Origin: Cytobacillus oceanisediminis
Lineage (GTDB): Bacteria; Bacillota; Bacilli; Bacillales; Cytobacillaceae
DNA: 64,000 nt
Assembly: GCF_003182355.1 (NCBI RefSeq)
Contig: NZ_QGTW01000010.1
Coordinates: 124,001 to 188,000 of the forward strand
Reading direction: 5' to 3'
Of this stretch, positions 8,933 through 19,063 are shown in pieces. Numbering within the stretch: the stretch's first letter is position 1; each line of letters starts with the position of its first letter. A program made the position numbers and the translations under genes. Below the pieces are notes generated by a model. The model ran no database searches. It saw only the letters and a list, made by a program, of their open reading frames with translations, and was not told the DNA's origin.

Positions 8933-10053
8933 TATGATTGGATGCTTTCAGCTTTGATTTTTTCTTCTTCTTGTTTTGCGAAGTATTCTTCAGCAATTTT
9001 ATCTATTTCGATCTTCAGTTCATCCACCATTGTTTCTTCAGGAACCTTCCTTACAATCTGGCCTTTACGGAATAGAAGACCTTCACCGCGGGCACCGGCA
9101 ATGCCGATATCAGCCTCTCGTGCTTCCCCTGGACCATTAACCGCACAGCCCAGTACTGCCACCTTAATCGGTGCTTTAATCTTTTGGATATATTCTTCCA
9201 CTTCATTTGCGATGCTGATTAAATCAATTTCAATCCTTCCGCAGGTTGGGCAGGAAATCAGCGTGGCAGCATTCGATGACAGGCCAAATACTTTTAGAAG
9301 CTCACGCGCTACCTTAACTTCTTCAACAGGATCAGCACTTAATGAGATTCTTAAAGTATTACCGATTCCTTTGCTTAAGATTGCTCCAAGGCCGGCAGCA
9401 CTTTTTACAGTACCGGCAAAAAGTGTGCCTGATTCTGTGATTCCCAAATGCAATGGATAATCAAAGGCTTTTGCCGCTTTTTCATATGCTTCAATTGCCA
9501 GATTAACATCCGAAGCTTTCATTGATACGATGATGTCATGAAAGTCGAGGTCTTCTAGTATCTTGATATGATGAAGGGCGCTTTCAACCATTCCATCGGC
9601 AGTAGGGTACCCGTATTTCTCTAGAATCCGTTTTTCAAGGGACCCAGCGTTTACCCCAATACGGATTGGTATTCCTTTTTCCTTTGCCGCCTTAACAACG
9701 GCTTCAACTTTCTCGCGTTTACCGATATTGCCGGGATTGATCCGAATCTTATCTGCCCCGCCTTCAATTGCTTTTAAAGCAAGTTTATAGTCAAAATGAA
9801 TATCGACCACAAGCGGTATATTTATTTGCCTTTTAATATCTGCAATTGCATTTGCTGCCCTTTCATCAGGGCAAGCCACACGGACAATTTGGCAGCCGGC
9901 TTCCTCAAGCCTTTTAATTTCTGCTACAGTAGCTTCCACATCATGTGTTTTAGTCGTGGTCATACTTTGGATGAACAGCTCATTGCTGCCGCCAATGGTT
10001 AAAGGCCCGACTTTAACAGGCCGTGTTTTAGTTCGATGTATAATATCACTCAA
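8932..10053 (-). CDS. ispG: Flavodoxin-dependent 4-hydroxy-3-methylbut-2-enyl diphosphate synthase
   Basis: Converts MEcPP to HMBPP, the step before IspH in the MEP pathway, using a 4Fe-4S cluster. The 373-aa product has the family start [16 protein letters not shown] and MTTTKTHD. The cluster ligands are C268, C271 (SCPTCGR) and C303 with E310 ([19 protein letters not shown]). Length and layout match the short bacterial form. The ribosome site is AGGAGCGA before ATG 10053. Confidence 0.97.
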   Translation of the reverse strand: MSDIIHRTKTRPVKVGPLTIGGSNELFIQSMTTTKTHDVEATVAEIKRLEEAGCQIVRVACPDERAANAIADIKRQINIPLVVDIHFDYKLALKAIEGGADKIRINPGNIGKREKVEAVVKAAKEKGIPIRIGVNAGSLEKRILEKYGYPTADGMVESALHHIKILEDLDFHDIIVSMKASDVNLAIEAYEKAAKAFDYPLHLGITESGTLFAGTVKSAAGLGAILSKGIGNTLRISLSADPVEEVKVARELLKVFGLSSNAATLISCPTCGRIEIDLISIANEVEEYIQKIKAPIKVAVLGCAVNGPGEAREADIGIAGARGEGLLFRKGQIVRKVPEETMVDELKIEIDKIAEEYFAKQEEEKIKAESIQS

Positions 10054-10168
10054 TGGAGATTCGCTCCTTTTTATCTATTCATATAACAGCATGAACATTT
10101 TGCTATTAAAGAAGGTTCACTTTATTGTATCAATGAACCGCTGGGGTTGACAAGAATGATGATAAAGA

Positions 10169-10495
10169 TTAGTGTTCCTTATCATATTTCGGAAACTTAT
10201 AGGTTTTTCCTGAATTGATTTCTTCTGGTTCCATGCCATTGTTTAATTTAGAGAAATCTGACACAACCTCGTCTATGCTGACAGGGATTGGCCCATCAAG
10301 ATTTAACTCCACAATCGAAAGAACGGTTTCTCCAGGACTTACTTTTTTTTCAAAATAAGACATACCGGATTCAGCCGGCTGTGTGCTGGCCTCTAATACT
10401 TGTTCTTTTCCAGCGGGGAGTGTGCCTTGGCTTAAATCATAATAAATAACATAAATAACAAGAACTGAAAGCAGGATTCCAGCAATTCGCTTCAT
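10169..10495 (-). CDS. yqfZ: LysM-domain anchored protein (YqfZ-like)
   Basis: The 108-aa product starts with one membrane segment (MKRIAGILLSVLVIYVIYYDL) followed by an extracellular part. The part from about residue 60 (GETVLSIVELNLDGP ... NGMEPEEINSGKTYKFP) reads like a LysM unit, which binds peptidoglycan. I chose ATG 10495 because AGGGGG lies just upstream; the longer start at 10531 has no such site. The position after ispG matches yqfZ of B. subtilis. The cellular role is not known. Confidence 0.7.
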   Translation of the reverse strand: MKRIAGILLSVLVIYVIYYDLSQGTLPAGKEQVLEASTQPAESGMSYFEKKVSPGETVLSIVELNLDGPIPVSIDEVVSDFSKLNNGMEPEEINSGKTYKFPKYDKEH

Positions 10496-10905
10496 ATTGG
10501 CCAACCCCCTGTAATTAGCGTGTTTACCCAATATGTATGCTTGTCCTATTCCTGATAGAACATAATAAACAGTTATTGCAGCAAATAGGGGACGAACTTT
10601 TAAGCCATTTGGTTCTTACCCACGAATGAAGGCCATTGCCCCAATATACCTACTTAGTTTATCCTTCAAACTCCAAATAATGGCCATTTCTTTAATAAAC
10701 TGACTTATTTTCATTCTAAAACCCCGTTTTTCCAAGTTATTAGTTGAAATTTTCACTTCAAATATCTTTTATCTTTACTATTCGTAATAATGGAATCTTT
10801 ATTTTTGTGAATTTAATAAATAGGTGAAGCAAGAAAACCGCATTAAAAACCAGAGAAAATTTCATCCCCCTAAGAAAATAAAAAAACGCGCATAAATGAC
10901 ACGTT
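10496..10905. other. Intergenic stretch without a convincing gene
   Basis: About 410 bases, AT-rich. A 61-codon minus-strand frame at 10758-10943 runs into the end of the DUF1189 gene and has no family features. I see no RNA gene. The segment GGCCATT with following text occurs twice (about 10629 and 10682) in diverged form. Confidence 0.5.
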
Positions 10906-11676
10906 TTATTTCTGCGTTTGTTGTGGAACTTCTTTGACAGCAAGCAGGAGAATGATCAGCGAGACAAACCAGTTTATAAAAGCTCCATTCTGTACAGGAG
11001 TCTGCAAGGATGCCATAATTGTGAAAAAGACGGCCGGCAAGGTGATGCTATAGGCAGACATTCGCCATAAATGCCGGTATTGCAAATTTTTCCTTAAGGC
11101 ATTTTTAATAAGAAGGCCAATTAATGCGAGAATGGATATCTCAATAAACCTTATTCCAGCGGTAAAAATATAAATGACAATCGCAATCAACGGGATAATT
11201 ATGGGCACCAGAGATTTAGCAGAAGCCAAATAGTCTGATAAGCTTTCTCTTGTAAGTGTGCCGTTGGTTAGCATCGAATAAGGATAGGATTGTTCCTGCC
11301 CCGCAGCAATTATGTATATATCATTTTTGAGAAGGGCGATTGTATTGTCGCTGTTGGAAAAGGCAGAGGGCTTTACAGTTCCTGTAGAATCCACAATAAT
11401 TGCAAAGCCATTTTTGTTAATGGTAACAGGCGCCTCTTGTTCAGTAAGCAGTTCTCCATCTTTAATCTGGAAATCCGGCAATTCACTATCGATTGTTTCA
11501 TCTACAGCATTTAAGCTATCCACTATTGCTGTACTGGAATAAAAGACGGTTGGAATGATGGATAATAGGGTAAGAAAAAAAACATATAGTATGGTTTTCC
11601 CAATTCCATGAAAGCGGAATAAAGCTATATCTTTGGGAGAAAATAAGCTTTTGTAAAATTGCTGAAAAATATTCAT
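10906..11676 (-). CDS. yqgB: DUF1189 membrane protein (YqgB-like)
   Basis: The 256-aa product begins MNIFQQFYKSLFSPKDIALFRFHGIGKTILYVFFLTLL, with a short cytoplasmic start and a first membrane helix. A roughly 110-residue outside domain follows, then four C-terminal helices. This is the DUF1189 layout; the function is unknown. ATG 11676 has AAGGGTGTG upstream. Its place next to the sodA/pst region matches yqgB of B. subtilis. Confidence 0.78.
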   Translation of the reverse strand: MNIFQQFYKSLFSPKDIALFRFHGIGKTILYVFFLTLLSIIPTVFYSSTAIVDSLNAVDETIDSELPDFQIKDGELLTEQEAPVTINKNGFAIIVDSTGTVKPSAFSNSDNTIALLKNDIYIIAAGQEQSYPYSMLTNGTLTRESLSDYLASAKSLVPIIIPLIAIVIYIFTAGIRFIEISILALIGLLIKNALRKNLQYRHLWRMSAYSITLPAVFFTIMASLQTPVQNGAFINWFVSLIILLLAVKEVPQQTQK

Positions 11677-11842
11677 TTTAGACACACCCTTATAAAGATT
11701 CATCCTATTAGTTTAGCCACATTACCCGGACTCTACAAGTAACTCAGCTTATTTAAAATTAGCAAGGGATTCCCTCTTTTTGTAACACAACTGTAATATT
11801 TAAACGAAATGTTAAGCTATTGTAAATTTGATAAAATAAATC

Positions 11843-11870
11843 TTTACTTTTTATTCACTTTTCATTAATA
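11843..11870 (+). promoter_or_regulatory. Candidate PhoP boxes upstream of Na/Pi cotransporter
   Basis: Three PhoP-box-like hexamers, TTTACT, TTCACT and TTAATA, begin at 11843, 11854 and 11865, exactly 11 bases apart, as in the Bacillus Pho regulon. The match to TT(A/C/T)A(C/T)A is imperfect. The downstream gene is a phosphate transporter, which supports the reading. Confidence 0.45.
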
Positions 11871-11926
11871 ATTGTATGGGGTTTGATGAATCATGTCGAA
11901 TAAACAGTTATAGGGGTTGAAATATT

Positions 11927-13555
11927 GTGGAACTAGACGTTCAACAAATGCTTTTTGAATTTCTTGGCGGACTTGGTATTTTCTTATATGGAATCAAGTT
12001 CATGGGTGATGGACTGCAGAAGTCAGCTGGTGACAAGCTGAGAGATATTCTGGATCGCTTTACGACAAATCCGCTAATGGGGGTATTAGCTGGTATTGTT
12101 GTAACAGTATTACTTCAGACTAGCAGTGGTACAACTGTTATTACAGTTGGACTGGTTAGTGCCGGTTTCATGACACTCCGTCAAGCAATTGGGGTAATAA
12201 TGGGTGCGAATATAGGTACAACTGTTACTGCATTCATTATAGGTATTGATATTGGTGAATATGCCCTGCCAATCATTGCTGCTGGTTCAATACTTCTGTT
12301 TTTCTTTAAAAATAAAAAAATACACAATTTCGGGCAAATTGTTTTTGGTTTTGGAGCACTTTTCTATGGATTGGAACTAATGAGCGGCGGTATGAAACCA
12401 TTACGCAGTTTAGAGGCTTTCCATGACCTTACAGTAAGTATGAGTTCAAATCCGGTTCTTGGAGTAATCATTGGTACTGTATTTACAGTGATTGTTCAAA
12501 GCTCTAGTGCGACAATCGGTATCCTGCAAGGTCTTTATGCTGAAGAACTTGTTAATTTGAATGCTGCCTTGCCGATTTTATTCGGTGATAATATCGGTAC
12601 AACGATCACGGCTGTCTTAGCAGCTATTGGAGCATCCGTTGCAGCGAGAAGAGCTGCTGCTACTCATGTCCTGTTTAATTTAATAGGAACAACTGTGTTT
12701 TTATTGCTTTTAAAGCCTTTCACATTGCTAATTGAATCTTTAGCGGTTAATTTAAACCTTAATCATGAGATGACCATAGCGTTTGCTCACGGAATTTTTA
12801 ATACTACTAATACGCTTATACAACTTCCTTTTATTGGAATTCTTGCTTTGGTTGTAACAAAGCTTATACCAGGAGAAGATTCAGTTGTAGAATACAAAAC
12901 AAAACACTTAGACCCTGTTTTTATTGAGCAATCACCTTCTATCGCTCTTGGTCAATCAAAAGAAGAAGTATTGCGAATGGGTCAATTTGCTGTGCGGGGA
13001 CTTGAGGAAACAAATTGGTTCTTAAAAAATAAACAGCAAAAGCATTCTGAAACAGCTTATCAACTTGAAGATGCCATTAACAATTTAGATCGCAAAATTA
13101 CAGATTATCTAGTTAAACTTTCAACAAGCTCACTTTCAGTTCATGAGTCTGAAGAACATACAGTTCTGATGGATACTGTCAGAGATATTGAGCGAATCGG
13201 TGACCACTTTGAAAATATCATTGAGCTTGCCGAATACCAGCAGGCAAACAAAGTTAAAGTCACTGAAAATGCAATGGATGATCTTGATGTAATGTTTAAC
13301 CTTACTATTTCGACGGTTAAGGAAGCTCTTCAGGCATTGGATCATAATGATAAAGAAATAGCAAGACAAGTTGTGGAAAAAGAAGAAGAGATCGATAAAA
13401 TGGAAAGAAAACTCCGAAAACAGCATATTCTTCGTTTGAACGAAGGAGTCTGCTCCGGACAAGCAGGCATTGTGTATGTTGACATTGTCAGCAATCTTGA
13501 GCGAATTGGTGACCACGCTGTGAATATTGCCGAAGCTGTTTTAGGAGAAGAATAA
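11927..13555 (+). CDS. Na/Pi cotransporter family protein with PhoU-like tail
   Basis: Membrane carrier of the NptA/SLC34-like family that takes up phosphate with sodium. The 542-aa product has the duplicated QSSS-type blocks: LLQTSSGTTVITVGL (near residue 62) and VIVQSSSATIGILQGL (near residue 188). About eight helices precede a cytoplasmic C-terminal part (from about 345) of two PhoU-like helical repeats, with matching endings DIERIGDHFENI and NLERIGDHAVNIAEA. It starts with GTG behind TAGGGGTTGA. It lies alone between divergent and co-directional neighbours and may be Pho-controlled. Confidence 0.9.
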   Translation: MELDVQQMLFEFLGGLGIFLYGIKFMGDGLQKSAGDKLRDILDRFTTNPLMGVLAGIVVTVLLQTSSGTTVITVGLVSAGFMTLRQAIGVIMGANIGTTVTAFIIGIDIGEYALPIIAAGSILLFFFKNKKIHNFGQIVFGFGALFYGLELMSGGMKPLRSLEAFHDLTVSMSSNPVLGVIIGTVFTVIVQSSSATIGILQGLYAEELVNLNAALPILFGDNIGTTITAVLAAIGASVAARRAAATHVLFNLIGTTVFLLLLKPFTLLIESLAVNLNLNHEMTIAFAHGIFNTTNTLIQLPFIGILALVVTKLIPGEDSVVEYKTKHLDPVFIEQSPSIALGQSKEEVLRMGQFAVRGLEETNWFLKNKQQKHSETAYQLEDAINNLDRKITDYLVKLSTSSLSVHESEEHTVLMDTVRDIERIGDHFENIIELAEYQQANKVKVTENAMDDLDVMFNLTISTVKEALQALDHNDKEIARQVVEKEEEIDKMERKLRKQHILRLNEGVCSGQAGIVYVDIVSNLERIGDHAVNIAEAVLGEE

Positions 13556-13565
13556 GTGGTAAAAT

Positions 13566-13592
13566 AAGCAAGGGGAATTCCCCTTGCTTTTT
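13566..13592. terminator. Terminator after Na/Pi cotransporter gene
   Basis: AAGCAAGGGGAA / TTCCCCTTGCTT is a perfect palindrome followed by a T-run. Confidence 0.85.
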
Positions 13593-13627
13593 GTTTATCT
13601 TTAACGCATTTTATAAAAAGGGTGCTG

Positions 13628-14113
13628 ATGATGGAAATTATTTATTGGACATTGATTATTATTTTATTTGTTATAGCTTTTGCTGGGTTGGTCTTCCCAA
13701 TTATACCCAGTGTGCTGTTTATTATGGGCGGATTTATTCTTTATGGCGTTCTCTTTTCTTTTGAACCCTTTAATTGGCTGTTTTGGACCATCCAGGCGCT
13801 TTTTGTTGTTTTGCTTTTCGGGGCGGACTATATAGCCAATATGATTGGGGTAAAAAAATATGGCGGCTCCAAAGCCGGCATTTGGGGAAGTACAATTGGA
13901 CTTTTAATAGGACCGTTTGTGATTCCGGTATTAGGAATTCTGATCGGGCCATTCCTGGGCGCAATCCTAGCTGAACTGGCGGTAAATAGAAAAAACCTGA
14001 ATGATGCAATAAAAATTGGATTTGGTTCTGTTATAGGATTTGTCAGCAGTGTGGCGGCAAAAGCCGTTGTTCAAGCAGTAATGATTTTTTATTTCTTGAT
14101 CGTGGTACTCTAA
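13628..14113 (+). CDS. yqgC: DUF456 membrane protein (YqgC-like)
   Basis: The 161-aa product is almost wholly hydrophobic, with about four to five helices and Gly-rich loops ([35 protein letters not shown]). These are typical of the DUF456 family, whose function is unknown. Starts at ATG 13628 or 13631 fit AAAGGGTG. It lies just upstream of sodA, as yqgC does in B. subtilis. Confidence 0.8.
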   Translation: MMEIIYWTLIIILFVIAFAGLVFPIIPSVLFIMGGFILYGVLFSFEPFNWLFWTIQALFVVLLFGADYIANMIGVKKYGGSKAGIWGSTIGLLIGPFVIPVLGILIGPFLGAILAELAVNRKNLNDAIKIGFGSVIGFVSSVAAKAVVQAVMIFYFLIVVL

Positions 14114-14125
14114 ATAATTCATGAG

Positions 14126-14167
14126 AGGGAACAGTCATAAGGCGATGTATGGCTGTTCCTTTTTTTA
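14126..14167 (+). terminator. Terminator after yqgC-like gene
   Basis: GGAACAGTCAT / ATGGCTGTTCC stem with one G-T pair, followed by TTTTTTT. The remaining 370 bases up to sodA hold its leader and promoter region and no gene that I can support. Confidence 0.75.
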
Positions 14168-14542
14168 TTGAGTTACTTAATTCACTGCACATTTTCACTT
14201 TGGCAGTTTAGGCAATCTGTTTCCCGCTATAATAGCTCAAATCTTTAATAATGACTTTTTGCCCGTCATATCCAAACACTATTGACGAATTTATGAAAGT
14301 TGCACAAGGAGATGGTTTTTGCAATTATTTTATCTATGGATAGAGGGTTACAAGGGGAAACTTGAATAATAAAAAATAAATAGGCAATTGTATATTTGTA
14401 GCAATGCTTTTTGTTTGAAACAAAAACCCAACTTTGGTAATCTTAAGCTAAAGACCTTTAGAAACATTCTAATATCAGAATTTTGTAAACGATTGAATGT
14501 TTCGGGATCTAAACTAAACAGATACATAGGGAGGAATTTTTT

Positions 14543-15151
14543 ATGGCATTCGAACTACCTCAATTACCTTACGCTTATGATGCATTGGAGCCAAACATCG
14601 ACAAAGAAACGATGAATATCCACCACACAAAGCATCACAATACTTATGTAACAAACCTGAACAATGCATTGGAAGGAAACGAAGAGCTTCTTTCTAAAAC
14701 AGTTGAAGAAGTTGTTTCCAACCTGGATGCTGTTCCTGAAGCTGTTCGCACTGCTGTCCGCAATAACGGCGGCGGCCATGCCAATCATTCATTATTCTGG
14801 CAGGTTATTTCTCCAAATGGCGGAGGAGAGCCTACTGGTGAGCTTGCTGACGCGATTAACAGCAAGTTCGGAAGCTATGATAGCTTTAAAGAAGAATTTG
14901 CAAAAGCTGCTACAACTCGTTTTGGTTCCGGCTGGGCTTGGCTTGTTGTGAACAATGGCCAACTAGAAGTAACAAGCACTCCTAACCAGGATTCTCCTTT
15001 AATGGAAGGCAAGACTCCAATCCTTGGTCTTGACGTATGGGAGCATGCTTACTACCTGAACTATCAAAACCGCCGTCCTGAATACATCAATTCCTTCTGG
15101 AATATTGTAAACTGGGATGAAGTTACCAAGCGTTACAGCGCTGCAAAATAA
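14543..15151 (+). CDS. sodA: Superoxide dismutase (Mn/Fe family)
   Basis: Converts superoxide to hydrogen peroxide and oxygen in the cytoplasm. The 202-aa product has the four metal ligands H27 (NIHHTKHH), H82 (NHSLFW), D164 and H168 (DVWEHAYYL). The Gly-Gly context GGGHANHS favours manganese, as in Bacillus SodA. A GGGAGGAA site precedes ATG 14543; a frame opening at 14388 in the leader is not real. Confidence 0.97.
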   Translation: MAFELPQLPYAYDALEPNIDKETMNIHHTKHHNTYVTNLNNALEGNEELLSKTVEEVVSNLDAVPEAVRTAVRNNGGGHANHSLFWQVISPNGGGEPTGELADAINSKFGSYDSFKEEFAKAATTRFGSGWAWLVVNNGQLEVTSTPNQDSPLMEGKTPILGLDVWEHAYYLNYQNRRPEYINSFWNIVNWDEVTKRYSAAK

Positions 15152-15160
15152 TAAAAGATT

Positions 15161-15193
15161 AAACACGGCGGGAAATCCCTGCCGTGTTTTTTT
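15161..15193 (+). terminator. Terminator after sodA
   Basis: AAACACGGC / GCCGTGTTT stem around a loop of 11 bases, then a T-run. Confidence 0.85.
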
Positions 15194-15280
15194 GTGTGTT
15201 TTTCGCCAATCTTTAAATCATTGCATAAGCACACTAACTTTGTAGGAAACTACCCTTTAGAACCAAAGGGGAGTTTTTTT

Positions 15281-16498
15281 ATGAGCAGATTCAAAAAACT
15301 GATCGGAGATGTGGACTTAACAAGAGATTTAAAATTGCTTCTGATTATTGGGGGGCTTTATTCCTTAAGCGCTGCCCTTTCAAATACATTTGTAAATATT
15401 TATCTATGGAAGCAATCTGGTGAGTTCAGCGATCTTGCACTATACAATTTGTCTATCGTGGTTATGCAGCCCTTAACGTTTATTTTGGCGGGGAGATGGG
15501 CGAAGAAAATTGACAGGGTTATTGTATTAAGAATAGGTGTAATCTTTTTGGCATCCTTTTACCTGACAGTCCTATTTATTGGTACAGATGCTTCAAAATT
15601 TCTGGTGCTGCTAGGTGCTCTGCTTGGTGTTGGATATGGATTTTACTGGCTTGCGTTCAATGTGCTGACTTTTGAAATAACGGAGCCGGAAAACAGAGAT
15701 TTCTTCAATGGCTTCCTTGGAATACTCACATCCGTTGGGGGAATGATCGGTCCGATTGCAGCGGGTTTCATTATTTCAAGGATGGAAAAGTTCACCGGCT
15801 ATTCGGTTATTTTTGGGATTTCTCTGACGCTCTTTTCAATAGCTGTCTTTTTAAGCTTTTTTCTAAAACGGCGGCCTGCAAATGGGAGGTATTGGTTTAG
15901 AAGAATCCTTTCTGAACGGAAAAACAACCCGAATTGGCGAATGATTACCAACGCCCATTTTTTTCAGGGACTTAGGGAAGGCACATTTGTTTTTGTTATC
16001 TCGGTATATGTATTTATTTCAACAGGAAGTGAACTTGCCCTAGGAACTTACGGGCTGGTTAACTCGGGCATTTCCTTTATGGGATATTTTCTGGTATCAA
16101 GGCTTCTAAAAAAGCAGTTTCGGAAAAGGGCGATATTAATAGGGGGACTGTTATTGTATGCCGCCATATTTTTTATCATATTTGAAGTTACTTATCCAAA
16201 GCTGCTTATGTATGCTGCAACTATAGCAATAGCGTATCCATTATTGCTGGTCCCTTATATTTCATTAACTTATGATGTCATCGGCCGTGGCTGGAAAGCA
16301 GCGGAAATGAGGATAGAGTATATAGTGGTCAGGGAAATTTTCTTAAACTCGGGACGAATTGTTTCTATTTTGAGCTTTTTGGCAGCTGTTACTTTTTTCA
16401 ATGATGAAAAAAGCATTCCAATATTACTTGCATTCATTGGAGCTGGACATGCTGTCATTTATTTTTTCGTCCGGAAAATACATTTTCAGTCGACATGA
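15281..16498 (+). CDS. yqgE: MFS transporter (YqgE-like)
   Basis: The 405-aa product has about twelve hydrophobic segments in two six-helix halves, the major facilitator layout. The soluble start MSRFKKLIGDVDLTRDL precedes helix 1, and basic loops (GRWAKKIDR, FLKRRPANGRYWFRR) lie on the inside. The substrate is unknown. I chose ATG 15281 because AAAGGGGAG lies 7 bases upstream; an upstream in-frame extension to 15194 overlaps the sodA terminator. Its place between sodA and pbpA matches B. subtilis yqgE. Confidence 0.85.
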   Translation: MSRFKKLIGDVDLTRDLKLLLIIGGLYSLSAALSNTFVNIYLWKQSGEFSDLALYNLSIVVMQPLTFILAGRWAKKIDRVIVLRIGVIFLASFYLTVLFIGTDASKFLVLLGALLGVGYGFYWLAFNVLTFEITEPENRDFFNGFLGILTSVGGMIGPIAAGFIISRMEKFTGYSVIFGISLTLFSIAVFLSFFLKRRPANGRYWFRRILSERKNNPNWRMITNAHFFQGLREGTFVFVISVYVFISTGSELALGTYGLVNSGISFMGYFLVSRLLKKQFRKRAILIGGLLLYAAIFFIIFEVTYPKLLMYAATIAIAYPLLLVPYISLTYDVIGRGWKAAEMRIEYIVVREIFLNSGRIVSILSFLAAVTFFNDEKSIPILLAFIGAGHAVIYFFVRKIHFQST

Positions 16499-16523
16499 GG
16501 GAGGGCAGCCTCTCTCTTTTTTG
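16496..16523 (+). terminator. Terminator after yqgE-like gene
   Basis: GAGGGAGG / CCTCTCTC stem with a GCAG loop, then a T-run; it overlaps the stop codon. Confidence 0.6.
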
Positions 16524-16640
16524 TGGCAGGATAGTATTTCCAGCATTTTATTTGTGTCAAAAAAAGGTTCTTTATAGAATTAATTGCCGATTTCTTTTAG
16601 AATGGTAAAAGAGACTTTTTTAAAGGAAGTGTGCGATACC

Positions 16641-18818
16641 TTGAATAGAAAGAAAAAAAAGAAGACCCATGTTCCTTTTCGACTGAATATGCTCTTCTTT
16701 GTTGTTTTTTTATTGTTTTCAATGCTGATCCTCCGGCTGGGGATGGTTCAGATTGTCTATGGTGATGACTACAAGCGTGAGATTGAAAGAACGGAAGATG
16801 TTACAGTCAATAGTCCGGTTCCTAGAGGGAAGATGTTTGACCGAAACGGGAAGGTGATCGTTGACAATACCCCGCAAAACGCAATTACCTTTACAAATAA
16901 CGGTTACAAACAGGACGAGATGCTTGAGGTAGCAGAAAGGCTTGCCCAGCTCATAGAAATAGATACAAAAAAAGTCCAGGAACGCGATAAAAAGGATTAT
17001 TGGATTATAAAGAATCCAGATGAGGCAGAAAAGAAGGTATCTGAAAAAGAAATAGAAGCACTTAAGAAGAAGCATGAAGGAGAGCAAAAAGAACTTGATA
17101 AAGCAATTTATCAGCTTACATTGGACCGGATTACGGAAGAGGAATTGAAAGAACTGAAGGAACAAGACTTGAAAGTTCTTGCAATATTCAGAGAGTTTAC
17201 GAGCGGCTATGCGTTAACACCGCAAATCGTAAAAAATAAAGATGTTACCCCGGAAGAGTTTGCAGTTGTAAGCGAGAATCTTCAGCTGCTGCCTGGTGTT
17301 GATACCACAACTGATTGGGAAAGATACTATGCTTTTGGCGATACTTTAAAATCAGTTCTTGGCAAGGTGACAAGTTCTGACGAAGGGATCCCTGCTGAAC
17401 AGCTTGAGTATTATATGGCCCGTGACTATAGCCGCAATGACAGAGTTGGAAAAAGTTATATTGAGATGCAATATGAAGAGGTGCTGCACGGACAAAAGGC
17501 TAAAGTAAAAAATATTACCGATAAAGCCGGAAACGTCCTGGAAACTGTGCCGATCACGGATGGGCAAAGAGGAAAGGACCTTGTACTAAGCATCGATATG
17601 GATCTCCAGAAGGCAGTGGAACAAATCATTGAGGAAGAACTGCGCGCTGCCAAAGCTTCTCCAGGTACGGCATTGCTTGACCGGGCTTATGTTGTGTTAA
17701 TGGATCCTCACACTGGGGAGATTCTTTCAATGGCCGGAAAAAGAATTGTGAAGGATGAGAAGACAGGGAAGTCTGAAATGCAGGATGATGCACTGGGCAA
17801 TATTACAACGACTTACAATGTTGGTTCTGCTGTTAAGGGAGCGACTATACTCACAGGATTTAAGGAAGGAGTTATTCAGCCTAATTCAGTCATTTATGAC
17901 CGGCCTCTCCAAATTAAAAATACACCAGTGAAGAAATCATGGAAAAATTTTGGTCCATTAAATGATATCAATGCGCTAAAGTATTCTTCTAACGTTTATA
18001 TGTTTGAGACAGCTATACGAATTGGAAACGGTGAATATAAATTTGACCGTCCACTGCCTCTTGATCCGAAAGGCTTTGATACGATCAGGGATTCCTTTGC
18101 CCAATTTGGACTCGGAGTCCGGACTGGAATTGATTTGCCGAATGAGCAAACAGGCTTTAAAGGAATGAGTACTATGCCTGGTTTTATGCTTGACCTAGCA
18201 ATTGGCCAGTATGATACATATTCCAATATGCAGCTCGCACAATATGTTTCAGTTATCGCCAATGGCGGAAATAGAATGGAACCACATATTGTTAAGGAAA
18301 TCCGAGAACCGCTAATGGAAAACAACGAGCTCGGACCTATTGTGGAGGAAATGGAACCCAAAGTGCTTAACCGGGTTGAACTTGAAAAAGGCTGGATGGA
18401 ACGTGTGCAGGAAGGCTTCCGAAGAGTTATGCAAGAAAAAGGGGGGACGGCTTATACCTATTTCGCAGGCAAAGAATATAAGCCGGCAGGAAAGACTGGA
18501 ACTGCAGAGGCGTTTTACGATGGTCCTGAACGAAGTAAATTTGGCAAGGAGCCTCCTGAGGTAATGAATCTAAGCCTTGTCGGCTATGCACCATCTAAAA
18601 ATCCGGAGGTAGCTATGGCCGTACTGGTTCCGTGGGCATATCAAGGCGGCCGGGATCATGGAGCAAACAAAAAAATTGGCGAACGTGTGCTGGATGCATA
18701 CTTTGATCTTAAAAAAAATCGCCATGAAGAAGGCAAAGACAGCGAAGATCCTGTCCAGAAAGTAGAAAATATCAATGAAGTTCTCGAAGGGCAGGAAGAA
18801 GTACGTGAAGAAAATTAA
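16641..18818 (+). CDS. pbpA: Class B penicillin-binding protein (PbpA/PBP2 family)
   Basis: Transpeptidase that cross-links peptidoglycan; in B. subtilis PbpA supports cylindrical wall growth. The 725-aa product has a Lys-rich cytoplasmic start, one membrane helix (MLFFVVFLLFSMLILRLGMVQ), a dimerisation domain with SPVPRGKMFDRNG, and the transpeptidase domain. Active-site motifs are SxxK in GSAVKGA, SxN in YSSNVYM and KTG in AGKTGTAEA. I use TTG 16641, which gives LNRKKKKKTHVPFRLN and has AAAGGAAGTG upstream. A start at 16584 would add 19 residues unlike the family. The tail is Glu-rich. Confidence 0.92.
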   Translation: MNRKKKKKTHVPFRLNMLFFVVFLLFSMLILRLGMVQIVYGDDYKREIERTEDVTVNSPVPRGKMFDRNGKVIVDNTPQNAITFTNNGYKQDEMLEVAERLAQLIEIDTKKVQERDKKDYWIIKNPDEAEKKVSEKEIEALKKKHEGEQKELDKAIYQLTLDRITEEELKELKEQDLKVLAIFREFTSGYALTPQIVKNKDVTPEEFAVVSENLQLLPGVDTTTDWERYYAFGDTLKSVLGKVTSSDEGIPAEQLEYYMARDYSRNDRVGKSYIEMQYEEVLHGQKAKVKNITDKAGNVLETVPITDGQRGKDLVLSIDMDLQKAVEQIIEEELRAAKASPGTALLDRAYVVLMDPHTGEILSMAGKRIVKDEKTGKSEMQDDALGNITTTYNVGSAVKGATILTGFKEGVIQPNSVIYDRPLQIKNTPVKKSWKNFGPLNDINALKYSSNVYMFETAIRIGNGEYKFDRPLPLDPKGFDTIRDSFAQFGLGVRTGIDLPNEQTGFKGMSTMPGFMLDLAIGQYDTYSNMQLAQYVSVIANGGNRMEPHIVKEIREPLMENNELGPIVEEMEPKVLNRVELEKGWMERVQEGFRRVMQEKGGTAYTYFAGKEYKPAGKTGTAEAFYDGPERSKFGKEPPEVMNLSLVGYAPSKNPEVAMAVLVPWAYQGGRDHGANKKIGERVLDAYFDLKKNRHEEGKDSEDPVQKVENINEVLEGQEEVREEN

Positions 18819-18830
18819 TAAGGTTTGATA

Positions 18831-18868
18831 AACTGTCTCCCGTGGGTATGGGAGACAGTTTTTTTTTA
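18831..18868 (+). terminator. Terminator after pbpA
   Basis: AACTGTCTCC / GGAGACAGTT stem followed by nine T. Confidence 0.9.
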
Positions 18869-18962
18869 CATGAAGAGTTTATGTATTTGAAACTGGCTAA
18901 ATTGGAAAGCTAATTAAACGTTATACCTCTATTTCGACAAATTTACACATTAATCGCCGACA

Positions 18963-19001
18963 TTTACAAAAGCTTTACAATTAGTTAAAACCGCGTTAAC
19001 A
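18963..19001 (+). promoter_or_regulatory. Four tandem PhoP boxes of the pst promoter
   Basis: TTTACA, TTTACA, TTAAAA and TTAACA begin at 18963, 18974, 18985 and 18996, each exactly 11 bases after the last. This is the PhoP direct-repeat layout of Bacillus Pho promoters. A likely -10 (TATTCT) is at 19011. A further TTTACA at 18942 may extend the array. The site predicts induction of pst under phosphate starvation. Confidence 0.85.
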
Positions 19002-19063
19002 GTAAACCCTTATTCTATTACTCGTAGGACAAAACAACCAATTTTCTTAGGGGGAATTCAGGA

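Noticed and set aside
10758..10943. 61-codon frame on the minus strand
   Set aside because: Overlaps the DUF1189 gene end and is low in complexity.
14388..14615. 75-codon frame in the sodA leader
   Set aside because: It runs into sodA in another frame and lacks a ribosome site.
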